DNA of 64,000 nt from Ustilaginoidea virens (lineage: Eukaryota > Ascomycota > Sordariomycetes > Hypocreales > Clavicipitaceae): positions 1,612,001 through 1,676,000 of the forward strand of contig NC_057320.1 in the NCBI RefSeq assembly GCF_000687475.1. The letters are read 5' to 3'. Under the pieces are notes generated by a model. The model made no database searches. It had not been told where the DNA came from and saw only the letters and a program-made list of their open reading frames with translations. Made by a program: the position numbers and the translations under genes. This document shows, in pieces, positions 49,601 to 60,727 of this stretch. Numbering within the stretch: position 1 is the first letter of the stretch; each line of letters starts with the position of its first letter.

Positions 49601-51540
49601 ATTATTAAATAGGCACTAAAGGTATAAAATAAAGCTACTAATAATACCCCTTAACTAATAGAAATTAATCTTAAGGTTATAGATTACCCTAAAGAAGCTA
49701 TCGCTTAAGCGATACTACCGTTCCTACTATTTTCGCCTAAGCCTGACGATAAACTTAAGCTGTTTACTCCCTTCGATAATATATTCCTTATAAAGCTTAA
49801 AGGAAATACTTACGATATATTCGCAGCTTCTATTGCGAAGCCTTTAGCTATAATAGAGGCACTATATATTACGAATATGCCTAAAGAGCTAGCAATATAG
49901 AGGGAGCTTAGAAAGCACCCTAAGCGCGAGGAATTTATTACTGCTACGAAAGAAGAATATTCGAAAGTCATAAATAAGGAGATTAGGTATATTATTTAAC
50001 GAAATAATTTATCTATCGACCCTTAGATTAAGCTATTAGACCTAAAGTAGGTGTTTGCCTATAAATGGGACTAAAATAGGTATCTTACCGGTTATAAGGC
50101 ATAATTATATATTCGTAGTAATTAATAACCTTATAATCTTTATAATACCTAGGCAGTGGCACTTACGGTATATATATTTCGGCTTTTTATAGTATTAATA
50201 TGCTTTTTTGACCTAAAAACGCACTAATATAATTTCGTTATAGCCTTTCTTAATATACTATTTAACGAGACTATTTATTGCAAATAACCCGATAGATTCT
50301 ATGATAGTTTTATATTTATTAGGTTATTGTATGCCCTATATAGGCTTCGAAGGTCTCTGTTATTATGGTTTAAAGAGTTATTACGATTCCTATTGTAATA
50401 AGGCTTTAAATAGGTCTGCGAGGACCCCTATATCTTTATTAATAGCTTCCTTATTATATTCTTCTACGTTAATAACCTAGTCGTGCTTTATTATAAGTTA
50501 TAGATGGAGGCATTCGAATCGTTCTATACGGTATTAATAGCGGCATTTAAAATTAAAGATCTCGGCGAGCTATAGTGGTTCCTAGCAATTAAGGTTATTT
50601 GCAATTATATAGCTAGAAAGTTGTAGCTTATATAGAAGGCTTACTTCGATAAGCTGGCGATAAAATATAATTATACCGCATTTAACGATACTAAGGACTA
50701 CCTTCCGGAGCACCTGCTATACGCAGTAAGACTTAAGGCATTTAATAGGATAGCTGAACTATATAATACGAAGCGATACTAATCAATAGTAGGCTTGTTG
50801 GTATATCTAATTATAATTATAAGGCCTGAATTAGGCTATATTGGATCGCAGCTATTAAGATTCCTTTAAAACCTAGGTCTAGACTATTTATAAGCCGTAA
50901 GGAAGGCACTCGACTATAGCTATATGTGGAAGAATACCGCGATAGAGTTCTAGGCTGATATAGCAGAAATAGAGGTATTTTTTAATGCTTCCTATGCCGA
51001 CAATATTATAACGCGATGAAGCAGTTAGGGCTATATAATTAAGCTTTTTAGCGGCCTAATTGTATATAAATCGGGTTAATAGGATACTATTACGATATTA
51101 TTAATAGAGGTAAAACTTTTTGCGATATCTTATACGGCAAAAGAGATTATTGCCTTCAAGAGATTATACGAGGAAGTTAGGCTTTAATTATATGCCGATA
51201 TCCCTATAATTTAATGCGATAATATCTAGACTATTCGCCTATTAAAGGAGGAATTCTTTAAGCTCGTAATACGGCTTTATCATATAGATATTTATTACTA
51301 TTAGTTGCGCTAAGAGGTTTAGAAAGGAACGATCGATATTATATAGGTTCTAATGGGCAATATAGTTACTAACGGTTTCATAAAGCCCTTAATAGGCTAG
51401 AAATTTGAAATCTTCCGCCGGCAGCTTAGGCTTGTTATTTTAAAGGGATCTTATGATGCTAGACTGCAATCTCACGATATTAATTTTGGTGGTAAGGAAG
51501 AGCCTCATAAGGATCAAAAGACGCCCTAAAAAATCAGATT
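46680..51540 (+). pseudogene. Copia gag-pol polyprotein, degraded
   Basis: A single long reading frame can be followed in pieces through numerous TAG and TAA stops. Gag is at about 46,680-47,900. Integrase follows at about 48,450-49,450, with P-F-K-V-V-S-F-D-L-F and L-L-N-R-S-P-like blocks. Reverse transcriptase lies at about 49,950-50,700, with F-D-L-K-T-H-x-Y-N-F-V, L-Y-R-L-R-R-S and, at 50,462-50,482, F-Y-V-N-N-L-V where FYVDDLV is expected. RNase H is at about 51,050-51,400 (A-K-E-I-I-A, H-I-D-I-Y-Y). This is the copia order (integrase before reverse transcriptase). The loss of the Asp pair shows that the element cannot reverse-transcribe itself. Confidence 0.88.
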
Positions 51541-51788
51541 AAAAGGGGCTTTTTAATAGCTGCACTTATTTCCTATAGAAAATTGGAATCTATGGTTTGT
51601 TACTGTTTTCTTACTTTGTATGTGTGCTATTGGGTCAATTTACCCCTATATAGGTAGCCTGTTTAATAACGGCACTATCATTTTGCGTATATCGTTTTGA
51701 GTGGATTGATATTTCTACTTATTATCTTGCTTTGTACTGAGTTTAGCTATATAGTAGGATATCCTAGAGAAAGTATATCCTGAGGGGG

Positions 51789-51986
51789 TGTATTGGAGGG
51801 AAATTGGCTTGTCTATAATGTGGATATTGGTTATGTCTGAGGTTGGATGTGCCGAGTTCTCCCTGGATCAGTAAGCCCTTAGGGGTACCCCTTATCCCAC
51901 TATAAATAGCTGGGAACACAAGTCTCTTAGAGAGGACTTGGTTCCTTCAATCAAGCATTATCGCATTTTCCCTGTGCATTCTGACA
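51789..51986 (+). repeat. Copia right LTR
   Basis: 198 bp, starting TGTATTGG and ending CTGACA, with TATAAATA at 51,901-51,908. It ends 175 bp before the ALE1 start codon and has the same orientation. Confidence 0.93.
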
Positions 51987-51991
51987 TTTAC

Positions 51992-52161
51992 AATGGCCCC
52001 CCCTTTTTACACTACTTACCTAGCTAATCGATCGTATCCATTGAATATGTTAAAACTTGCCGAGGATGACATTGCTATACCATAGTTATAACATATAAAC
52101 TTTGCAGCCTGGTATATTTTGATATCACTCTTACGTGTCGATTTAACTTCTGACAACGAAG
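51992..52161 (+). promoter_or_regulatory. ALE1 upstream region
   Basis: 170 bp of normal-composition DNA between the copia element and the first ALE1 exon. It starts with a C7-T5 pyrimidine run (about 52,000-52,012). Short upstream ATGs exist (for example 52,047). No TATA box is clear here; the nearest is in the copia LTR. Confidence 0.5.
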
Positions 52162-54094
52162 ATGCTTCGTCTTGTGCATCGCCGTGAGTTTCAGTATAAA
52201 AGTAATTATGCATGATATCAAATACTAATGAGATATGATATACAGCCTTTGCGGCCCTGTCACAGTCATCAGGGGGCTCTCCAGACGAACGTAAGCTGGT
52301 CCGGCAAATTTGAAAAAACAATTACCATGTCAATTAATCGCACGTGATTATAGTTAAGCTTATATTTTCTTTCCTGTTATCATATCCCCTGGCGGGCTTG
52401 CTAAAGCGCGTACCAGATGCAAGGCCGTACCGCAAGAACCTATTTATCATCGGGTAGCTATTTAAACATCGCTTACACCAACCCACCCACGTTGTTAATG
52501 TCGGCAGGGTGAATGCTCCGTCAAGCTTACGCACTGCTTCGTTTAGGACATCGGTTTTCTATCTAGTCGGGTTGTTCGATCTCTGGCGTGGACTCCTAAC
52601 CATTACCATCAGCGCCGGAGGAGCCTATTTGATTGCAAAGTATATGCGAAAGAGCCCATATATGCCATGGATTGGCTTCATTTTCGTAATGTCTCATATG
52701 GCAGTTAGCCACATCCGACGCCAAGCTGCGAATACTCCTTCCACCATTGACATCTCTGGGGCCCAAATGGTCTTGGTAATGAAACTGAGCGCGTTCTGCT
52801 GGAATGTTGCCGACGGACAACTTTCGGACGATTTGTTATCCGACCTGCAGAGAGACAGGGCTATCAAGAAACTTCCATCCCTGCTCGATTATGCAGGTTA
52901 TATCCTGTTCTTCCCCTCTCTTTTCGCTGGTCCGGCTTTTGACTATGCCGAGTATCGACGTTGGATTGATACTTCCATGTTCGATATACCATCTTGCGTT
53001 GATCCATCCAAGAAGCCTCCCTCTAGGAAAAAGAGAAGAATACCTCGCAGCGGCACCCCAGCTACATTCAAGGCATTGACTGGACTCTTTTGGATTGCTT
53101 TGTTCGGATTTTTATCTGCCAAATATGGACAAGAGCAGTTACTCCTGGACTCTTACATGCAACATGCCCTGTGGCGCCGCATCTGGATTATGTATGTGGT
53201 GAATTTGGTGGCTAGGCTGAAATACTACGGCGTTTGGACACTGACAGAGGGGTCATGCATCTTGGCTGGCCTGGGCTACAACGGGTTCGACCCAGTCACC
53301 GGTAAAGTTTTCTGGGATCGCCTACAAAACATCGACCCTTGGGCTGTTGAGACCGCTCAGAATCCTCGCGGTTACCTTGCGGGTTGGAACATGAACACGA
53401 ACAATTGGTTGCGGAACTACGTATACTTGCGAGTAACAGCGAGAGGGAAAAGTCCTGGGTTTCAAGCCAGCCTCATGACATTCGTAACAAGCGCGCTTTG
53501 GCATGGTTTTTATCCCGGTTACTACTTAACATTCATTCTGGCTAGTCTTATCCAGACAGCTGCGAAAAGTGAGTTAATTCATCCCAAACCTGGATGTTCA
53601 TATATCCCATTTTCTATGTCATGTGATGCAAATGTGCTAACATCTAAACTTTCCTTTGAGATTTTCGTCGTATCGTTCGTCCGTTCTTCCTCGATGCTGT
53701 ATCTGGAGAACCCACACCTAGAAAAAAGTACTACGACATAACCAGCTTCATTGTCACGCAATTGACGTTCTCGTTCGCAACAACTCCTTTCCTTCTACTA
53801 AACCTTGCCGATTCCGTCCGCGCTTGGTCGCGCGTATACTTTTACGGTGCAGCGTGGACCCTTGCCTCCCTTATTTTCTTCGCATCACCAGGCAAGCTTG
53901 CATTGAAAGCGGCACTAGAGAAGCTCCAGGGCCGTGCCACCGGTTCAAAACTCGTGCAGTCAATGAGCCCTAACAGCCTGAGTGGCAAAGAGCCGATCCT
54001 CGGTATTTCCAAGGAACCTGACCAGGACATGTCTGAGGCCATGGGAGAACTAAAAGCGGAAGTTGGGGCACGACACAGAGAGAAGTCGGATTAA
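52162..54094 (+). CDS. ALE1: MBOAT lysophospholipid acyltransferase (ALE1/LPT1 family)
   Basis: A membrane-bound O-acyltransferase that re-acylates lysophospholipids with acyl-CoA in the ER (Lands cycle). I read five exons: 52,162-52,183, 52,246-52,290, 52,354-52,453, 52,547-53,568 and 53,661-54,094, giving 540 residues. All introns are GT-AG and the phases agree; intron 1 has a TACTAAT branch site. The joins restore family sequence: P-D-E-L-K-L-I at junction 2/3, F-I-I-G-T-S-V-F-Y-L-V-G at 3/4 and A-A-K-N-F-R-R at 4/5. The MBOAT core is present: W-N-M-N-T-N-N-W-L-R (Asn about 337) and S-A-L-W-H-G-F-Y-P-G-Y-Y (His about 375, the catalytic position). Several hydrophobic segments span the protein and the tail is charged. 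Length fits the family. The start in a 22-nt exon is inferred; the rest is firm. Confidence 0.93.
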
Positions 54095-54941
54095 GGAGAC
54101 GTCCCGAGCAGACACAAAGGGCAATATTCATGTGGGTCGTTGAACACGTATACCTAGCGACTGGCGTTATCAAGGAGGTTGCGCTGACGTAATTGACCTG
54201 ACGTGTTCGTTATAAAGCACTGGCGCTGATATACCAGAGTTGCTTTTTCCGTTGCTTTCATATATTCACATCATCGGAGCCAAAATCATGTGTCGCATTA
54301 GGTCATTCTGATTACATAGTATCTAGAAACCAAGACAGCGGGAATAAAGACAGAGGAAAAAACAGACGTGAGTCGTCACTATCGTCATAAGTCCGGATCG
54401 TAATGCTTCGTTCCCAGCTTTATAATAGGGTTCAAAGGAAAATGAGTCAATAGAAAGCCGAAACAAAAATATGACGTCTGGCCTATTACGCGGTAGTCGG
54501 ATCTAGGTGGTGTTCGATGTATGATGTAAGAGGCCAAGAAGTCGTCGGGGTGGCGCACATTCAAGTCGTAGAAAAATATTGAATCTGACCGGCATTGAAA
54601 TATTGTTTGAGTCTCGTAGATTATCTTATCGTCATGATAGTCGTAAGCAGGAAATTGAATTAGGTGTCTTCGCTGGAGAAAGAAATTGAGGGGATAGGAA
54701 CGGATGAGATGAAGGTCGATGAATGTGGTTCGATGAGAAGACCGAAGATATGAGATTCTCTTGTGGACAGGTTGATGATTCAAAGGACGACCTTCCGTGG
54801 TAGTGGTGGAAATGCACTTTATGTTCTATGAATCAGAACAACGAATAACCAGGTGATAGTAGGTTAATAATATCTCCATAGTTATGGGGTTTCATATACT
54901 GGCATCCATCACGCATGCAAGAGGGATGACGAGCTCACCTT
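54095..54941. other. Convergent intergenic region
   Basis: 850 bp between the stop codons of ALE1 and the serine-rich gene, expected to hold both 3' UTRs. The minus-strand open frames at 54,385-54,817 have no recognisable family features. I see no RNA gene or repeat. Confidence 0.6.
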
Positions 54942-57558
54942 TCATTTTTTCCACCGCTGTTGGGTGCCGGCAACAGCAAGAGCAACAGCGGCGCCAATTA
55001 CGAATATGCCAACGATGGACATGTACCGGTTAAGATTTCGCCACCAGTTGGCTCGAAAATAGAAACTTGCAACAGGGTCGTCTAAAGAACGATGGGTGAT
55101 ACCATACTCAGGATCAAGGTGGCCTGAGGTATAATTTTTGTCGTGAGTTTCTAATCGCGTTGGCGAGGGAAGTGGCAGAAACGCTGCGAACATCCAAGCT
55201 GGGAACTTGTCAGCGGAGAACCGTGTTTGCTTGACACCGAGGAACAGTTCTCACCAAAAGGAAATACAAAGCCGAGGACAAAACATACAGTCTGCACTCT
55301 GTTCCTATTCAAATCGCCCTGGCAGAACTGAAGCATAGAGAATGGTGGTCGCCAAAAGCTGTAGACCTGCGCTCGTTTATCCCTGCGCAGATGTGGAGAC
55401 CAAATGCTGGACGTCTGTTTCTTGATCCGTTCCACCATGGCAAGTCGGTAGCTGGGCAGTGGATTGCCCGTGCTCGAAGCTGTTTCTGATGAGGTTTTAG
55501 CGTGGCGCGAGTGTTGAGAGACCTGACGAGGGGCGTCATTCATTGGCGGAGGGCACCCAGCTGTTGATGGACGACTCCTTACAGAGCGACGCTGCACGCT
55601 TGCGTTGAAGTTGGAAAACAGAGAATCAGATGAATGTTGGATTGTCAAAAAACGACCTTCACCGCTGCCGTAATAAAGTCTACATACTCGTCAGTAATTT
55701 AAATACCAGAACACAACGGAAAGCAATTAACTCTTGAAGCTTACTTAGCCCAGGTTGGGATGTAAGTACGAATGAAGCTGTTACTGCGGGAACTGCCTGA
55801 TGAACAAAGATTGCGATCGGAAGGGAAACTGGACAAATGCCTGTGATGTCTGGTGCGCGAGTGCCTGTGGAGAGCCCCTAGTTTTGCCAGCCCGTCGCCG
55901 TGCTCATCTTGATCCTCGATTAGCCGCAAACTGCTGTCATTAGCTTCTCGATTCAAAGCTATATGATGGACACACTCTGGCGAATCTATCCAAGCAGTGC
56001 TGTTGTAGCCTCTATCGTCAGGCAAATGCGGGAGTGAGCAGAGACGACCGACTGTAGACTGGGAGAAACATCGCGTAGGTACTTCGCTATCCCTATCACT
56101 TCCAGACAGCAGGATTGACAGTGTTGTTTTTGGCTGATTATCTGCGGCAGGGTTCATCTGCCGATGGCCAGAAAGTGTAAAAGTTTTACGAGCTGAACTC
56201 CGTCGAACTATGCCTGGGGGCACCGACAGCATAGCAGTACCAGCAAATAGCGACCGCCTGGCCTCTTCGATAAAGGCAGTAGAGATTGAGGTGAAAGACC
56301 CTGTTCGAACTGACTCTCGCGATTTTTGTCTTGACAAATTGACCTGGGAGAAGCACCTCCCAGGCCGCAATGGCGCAACAAGCAAACTCTCCCTGGAGAA
56401 TTCCGACTTCAACAGGGATCCAGAAGCTGCCAGGCCCGAGGGAGAAGATGGTTTTGTTTCGTGGAGCACATAGTTGCAATCACTCTCTCCAGTTTTTGGC
56501 CGAGAGCCGCAAATCACAGACTGCTCGCCAGAAGTTTCACCGATAACCTCAAAATTCAGGTAACTTGACGAAGTTGACTGGCTCTGTGGATCTGCGTCGC
56601 ACGACAGTCGCGAAAAATTCGTGCGCGAAGGACAAGGGGATCTGCTGATGATTGCTTCGATATTTGAATTTTCGGACCAGGTTGAGTTTGATTGCCAAGA
56701 TTGGAATGACTCCTTTCTAGAGACTTGAGTGGCTCGTATAAGGGGACCGGAAGAAGAACAGCTTTGGTTTTTGGTGGAAAGTGAGAGCGAGGGAACTTGG
56801 GATAAGTCCCTTTTCTTCCTCCCAGTACTATCAGGAACTAAGCGCAATCCACCAACTAAGTTGTAATTCCATGGCGATGAAGGATCAGCGACAGAGATGG
56901 TAGTTGGCGGCGCAATAGAGCGCTTGGGAAACGGTGTAAGAGAATCCTCTTGATGGGTCGTCAATGGAGGGCTAGATTGCTCTTCGACACAAGATTCGGA
57001 GAAGTTCCTGTCTACTGACAAAGTCGCAAAGGTTGAAGACCTGCATGGTGACCGTAAGGATTCTGCCGTAGATGAAGCCCCATATTTCTCGGAATTGAGA
57101 GAAAAAGTTTTGTCTGAGTTGACGGTTATGACTCTTTGTGGGCGACGAAGCGGCGACGGAGGAGAAGCCAGACTCTGCGATGGCAACGTAGCAGGGAGGA
57201 CGGACCGCGCCCTGCAACTTTCAGTCAGGCGAGCCTGATCACTTAGATGCGCGCCATATATACTAGTTATGTCAGGAGTTTGCCGGTTTTGGTGACGATG
57301 ATGAGGTTCAACTCGGAAGTTCGGTCTGGATGCAAAGTAGGGAGCACCATTCCAAGTTTCGCTCTGGCTGACGAGAGATGTAGAAATTGAAGGATCAGCA
57401 TAAGAGACCGGCCGCGAGGAGGTTGATCCTACAGAGCTAATTCGAGGAGGGCTATAGGGCACCATGCGGATTTGAAGTTTATCAGGGTCCATGGACGCCT
57501 GCTGAGCAACACCTATCCTCTCCCCTGAAGAGGACACTGGTTGTGTCATGATAGACAT
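54942..57558 (-). CDS. Serine-rich protein with two C-terminal membrane segments
   Basis: Function unknown; it resembles the conserved Aspergillus-type proteins annotated only as serine-rich. Three exons on the minus strand, 57,558-55,745, 55,679-55,255 and 55,198-54,942, give 831 residues. Both introns are GT-AG (65 and 56 bp), the first with a CTGAC branch site, and the phases agree. The joins read W-A-K-L-Y-Y-G-S-G-E and F-V-F-P-F-A-W-M-F-A-A-F. Residues 1 to about 600 are low-complexity and Ser/Thr-rich, probably disordered and phosphorylated. A basic H-L-R-R-D-K-R-A stretch precedes the first hydrophobic segment (about 732-755), and a second lies at about 806-825 before a short basic tail. 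The start is the first Met after an in-frame stop 17 codons upstream; Met23 is an alternative. Confidence 0.82.
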
Positions 57559-58800
57559 AATCGGCCACGTCCACAGGATCCCATATTTGCATAAAGCCGC
57601 ACTTGTTTAAGTCCAAATTCGGAATGGATGAGCCAAAGAATTTCGGGTAATGATGGCTTATGGATGGATGCGTATGACTAATGGTCAAGTCGGCCAAGGT
57701 TCGAAGTCGTACTTATCACCTTGAAAAGAGCAGGAGACAACCTGATGTACGGCGCAGATGCGATGCTTAAGTGATCTGAGAGACGTGTTGGTAAGCTTGA
57801 CTAATGTCGCTGACTGCGTTCCAGACGAAATTTGAGGAGATAATAGTACGCCCGACGCCGCGTATCTGATTCGATTCCGCTTGACTTGATGCACTTGCAA
57901 AGTTGGGAAATGTCGCGAGGACTTGGAGCGAAACGTGATGATGAGCCGCGTTAAAATCTTGGAACGTGTTGCATTAGGCGTAGCAGTGACGGTGGCGAAG
58001 ACAAGGGTATTAAAGGCAATACAGTATATGGCAAATGAAGAAAGAGCACCGATATGTCGAACTCCACATGAAATAATACTGTGAATTATAGAAAGCTGGA
58101 AGAAGGAAAAAAAAAGAAACGGAAGTCGATGAGAAGTGAGGACGAGCACGATACAGTCCTAATTCTTCCAGCTTGAGGAAAGGGGAAGGATCAGATAATG
58201 GATAGTCTTGGACTCTTAGGCCTCTCCTGTTCAGCAGAGCGGCAACCTGTAGAATTTCGGAAAGGATCGTCGGTAGGCAGGCAAGAGGCCCAAAGTCTTG
58301 GGTACAATCATCAATGACAGCGACCGTAAACGTTGAAATGGACGCAGAACCCTCATCCCCTGACTAATTGACTCCATAAGCCGCACTTGACGGCGCCAAA
58401 TGATGGCTCGTAACCTCGTTTGCATAACGTGTTGCTTCCGGTTACCGCCCAGGCTGCAGTTTGTTGAAACAAGAGGGCAGCCTGGGCAGGCTCACCGCCA
58501 AAACCCAGATTACGAAGAATATGGCGGGGCATATGCTTGAGTCCCGGCCATTAGCGAACGAATGTTTCTGAAAGTCAATAAATGTGCGTACTCTAATAAA
58601 ATTACTTCCTGCAAGAAGCCTTGTCCCGCAGGGCCGCCAGAAAGGTGGCTGCATAAGGAAATTACATACTCTAAACAGGACGGAAGTTGCTAAGCGTTAC
58701 TAGACGGCGTATGTCGGGTCACATGCGTATAAGAAATAATTGTTCTACCGAGGTTTCAATATCTAGCATAAGCCGTAAATTATAATAAAAAAACGATTAC
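57559..58800. other. Divergent intergenic region, proximal part
   Basis: Normal-composition DNA upstream of the serine-rich gene. Minus-strand open frames at 57,685-58,149, 58,231-58,425 and 58,442-58,654 show no domain, and I could not join them convincingly by splice sites. They may be 5' UTR or upstream exons. No tRNA-like structure was seen. Confidence 0.5.
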
Positions 58801-58854
58801 TCCATAGGGTGATAATCATCCTAGGGACCGATCGGGGGGCAACAACCAGCATCG

Positions 58855-58975
58855 CAGGGAAGGTTTTCCACCCGGCACTCGGGCTTTTCCTCCCTGTGTT
58901 ATCCTGTAGAGGTACTACTAGAAAGGACTATATAGCAGGAAATAGCTCCCCTAGAGTGAATAATAATAAAATATG
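58855..58975 (+). mobile_element. LINE 3' end relic in the divergent spacer
   Basis: About 120 bp matching the 3' terminal block of the LINEs in the repeat region: GGGAAGG-TTTTCC, a CCCG/CGGG hairpin, GGGCTTTTCC, a GTACTA-containing stretch, then CCCCTAGAGTGAATAATAAT. It differs from both A and B, so it belongs to a third variant. It is not heavily RIPed, and it lies about 330 bp before the LYS12 start codon. The open frame at 58,809-59,015 crosses it and is not a gene. Confidence 0.75.
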
Positions 58976-59299
58976 TTATTCACATATGCGGGACGACTTA
59001 TGCGCTTTATATTGAGTGTTCCATAGACACGTATTTTTATATGTTAATTATCTATGTGAAAAGATACTCCGTCCATTTTAGGTTTAGTTGCTACTGCTTC
59101 GATCAAAATTCGGTTGCTGTAGAGTCCTTATAAACCATTGTCCTTTTGTCCTTTCTTCTGCGACCACTAATCTCCGATTATCGGCTCCTGTCACACTACA
59201 CTCCCTTTAAGCACTTTCCAAAGCAACGCACAATCCGCGCGTTACTGGCATCAGCCCTTTATTATTTCGCCCCCTTAAGTTACACAAGGTAACTCGGAT
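58976..59299 (+). promoter_or_regulatory. LYS12 upstream region
   Basis: 324 bp before the LYS12 start with pyrimidine-rich stretches (for example around 59,140-59,210), typical of fungal promoters. I found no complete TGAGTCA site for the cross-pathway (Gcn4/CpcA) activator. Confidence 0.5.
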
Positions 59300-60446
<1,147 letters not shown>

Positions 60447-60727
60447 ATCCCCTTTTCCTTTTGATACCTTTAGATAGTTGTATACAAAAGAGAACTTTTT
60501 TTTTACTACTAGTATACAAGTGTTTAACTCTGGCAGAGCATACATGCAGCGATTTCCCTCTCCGTCACAAGATTTTATTTACGTCTTGCAAAGATGCAGC
60601 CAATATGCCGATTGTTTGAAAAATGGCGCTAGTTCTACAAGTTTGCGTTACACAATAGTGGTGCTAGTATTGATCCATTGATGGCAAATCTATTCCATTT
60701 GGACCCCGTAGCCGCTGGAGAGGTTCG
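60447..60727. other. Convergent intergenic region
   Basis: 281 bp between the LYS12 stop and the MEF1 stop, holding both 3' ends. There is a T9 run near 60,496-60,504. No further gene is seen. Confidence 0.6.

Larger units (their letters stand above)
46164..51991 (+). mobile_element. Ty1/copia retrotransposon, complete, RIP-degraded
   Basis: A structurally complete copia element: left LTR 46,169-46,364, right LTR 51,789-51,986, and a 5 bp target-site duplication TTTAC (46,164-46,168 and 51,987-51,991). The primer-binding site begins TGGTAGC immediately after the left LTR, the start expected for initiator tRNA-Met priming. A purine run (GAGGGGG) precedes the right LTR. The right LTR has two extra bases near its start (TGTATTGG against TGTTGG). 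The remaining LTR differences are mostly transitions. It is the last element before the gene island and points towards it. Confidence 0.95.

Noticed and set aside
1..51990. CRISPR arrays, prokaryotic operons or secondary-metabolite cluster in the long gene-poor block
   Set aside because: All recognisable coding remnants are retroelement proteins; the repeats are LTRs, LINE tails and target duplications.
52016..52534. Minus-strand ORFs at 52,016-52,321 and 52,334-52,534
   Set aside because: They overlap ALE1 exons and introns that give the correct MBOAT sequence on the plus strand.
53762..54094. A separate 110-codon gene after ALE1
   Set aside because: It is the fifth exon of ALE1, joined through a GT-AG intron at 53,569-53,660.
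54385..54817. Overlapping minus-strand ORFs in the ALE1 downstream region
   Set aside because: No recognisable domain, and the position fits converging 3' UTRs.
54942..55648. Two separate small genes on the minus strand
   Set aside because: They are exons 2 and 3 of the serine-rich membrane protein, linked by phase-consistent introns.
57685..58149. 154-codon minus-strand ORF upstream of the serine-rich gene
   Set aside because: No domain and low-information composition. It may be 5' UTR; I could not join it by good splice sites.
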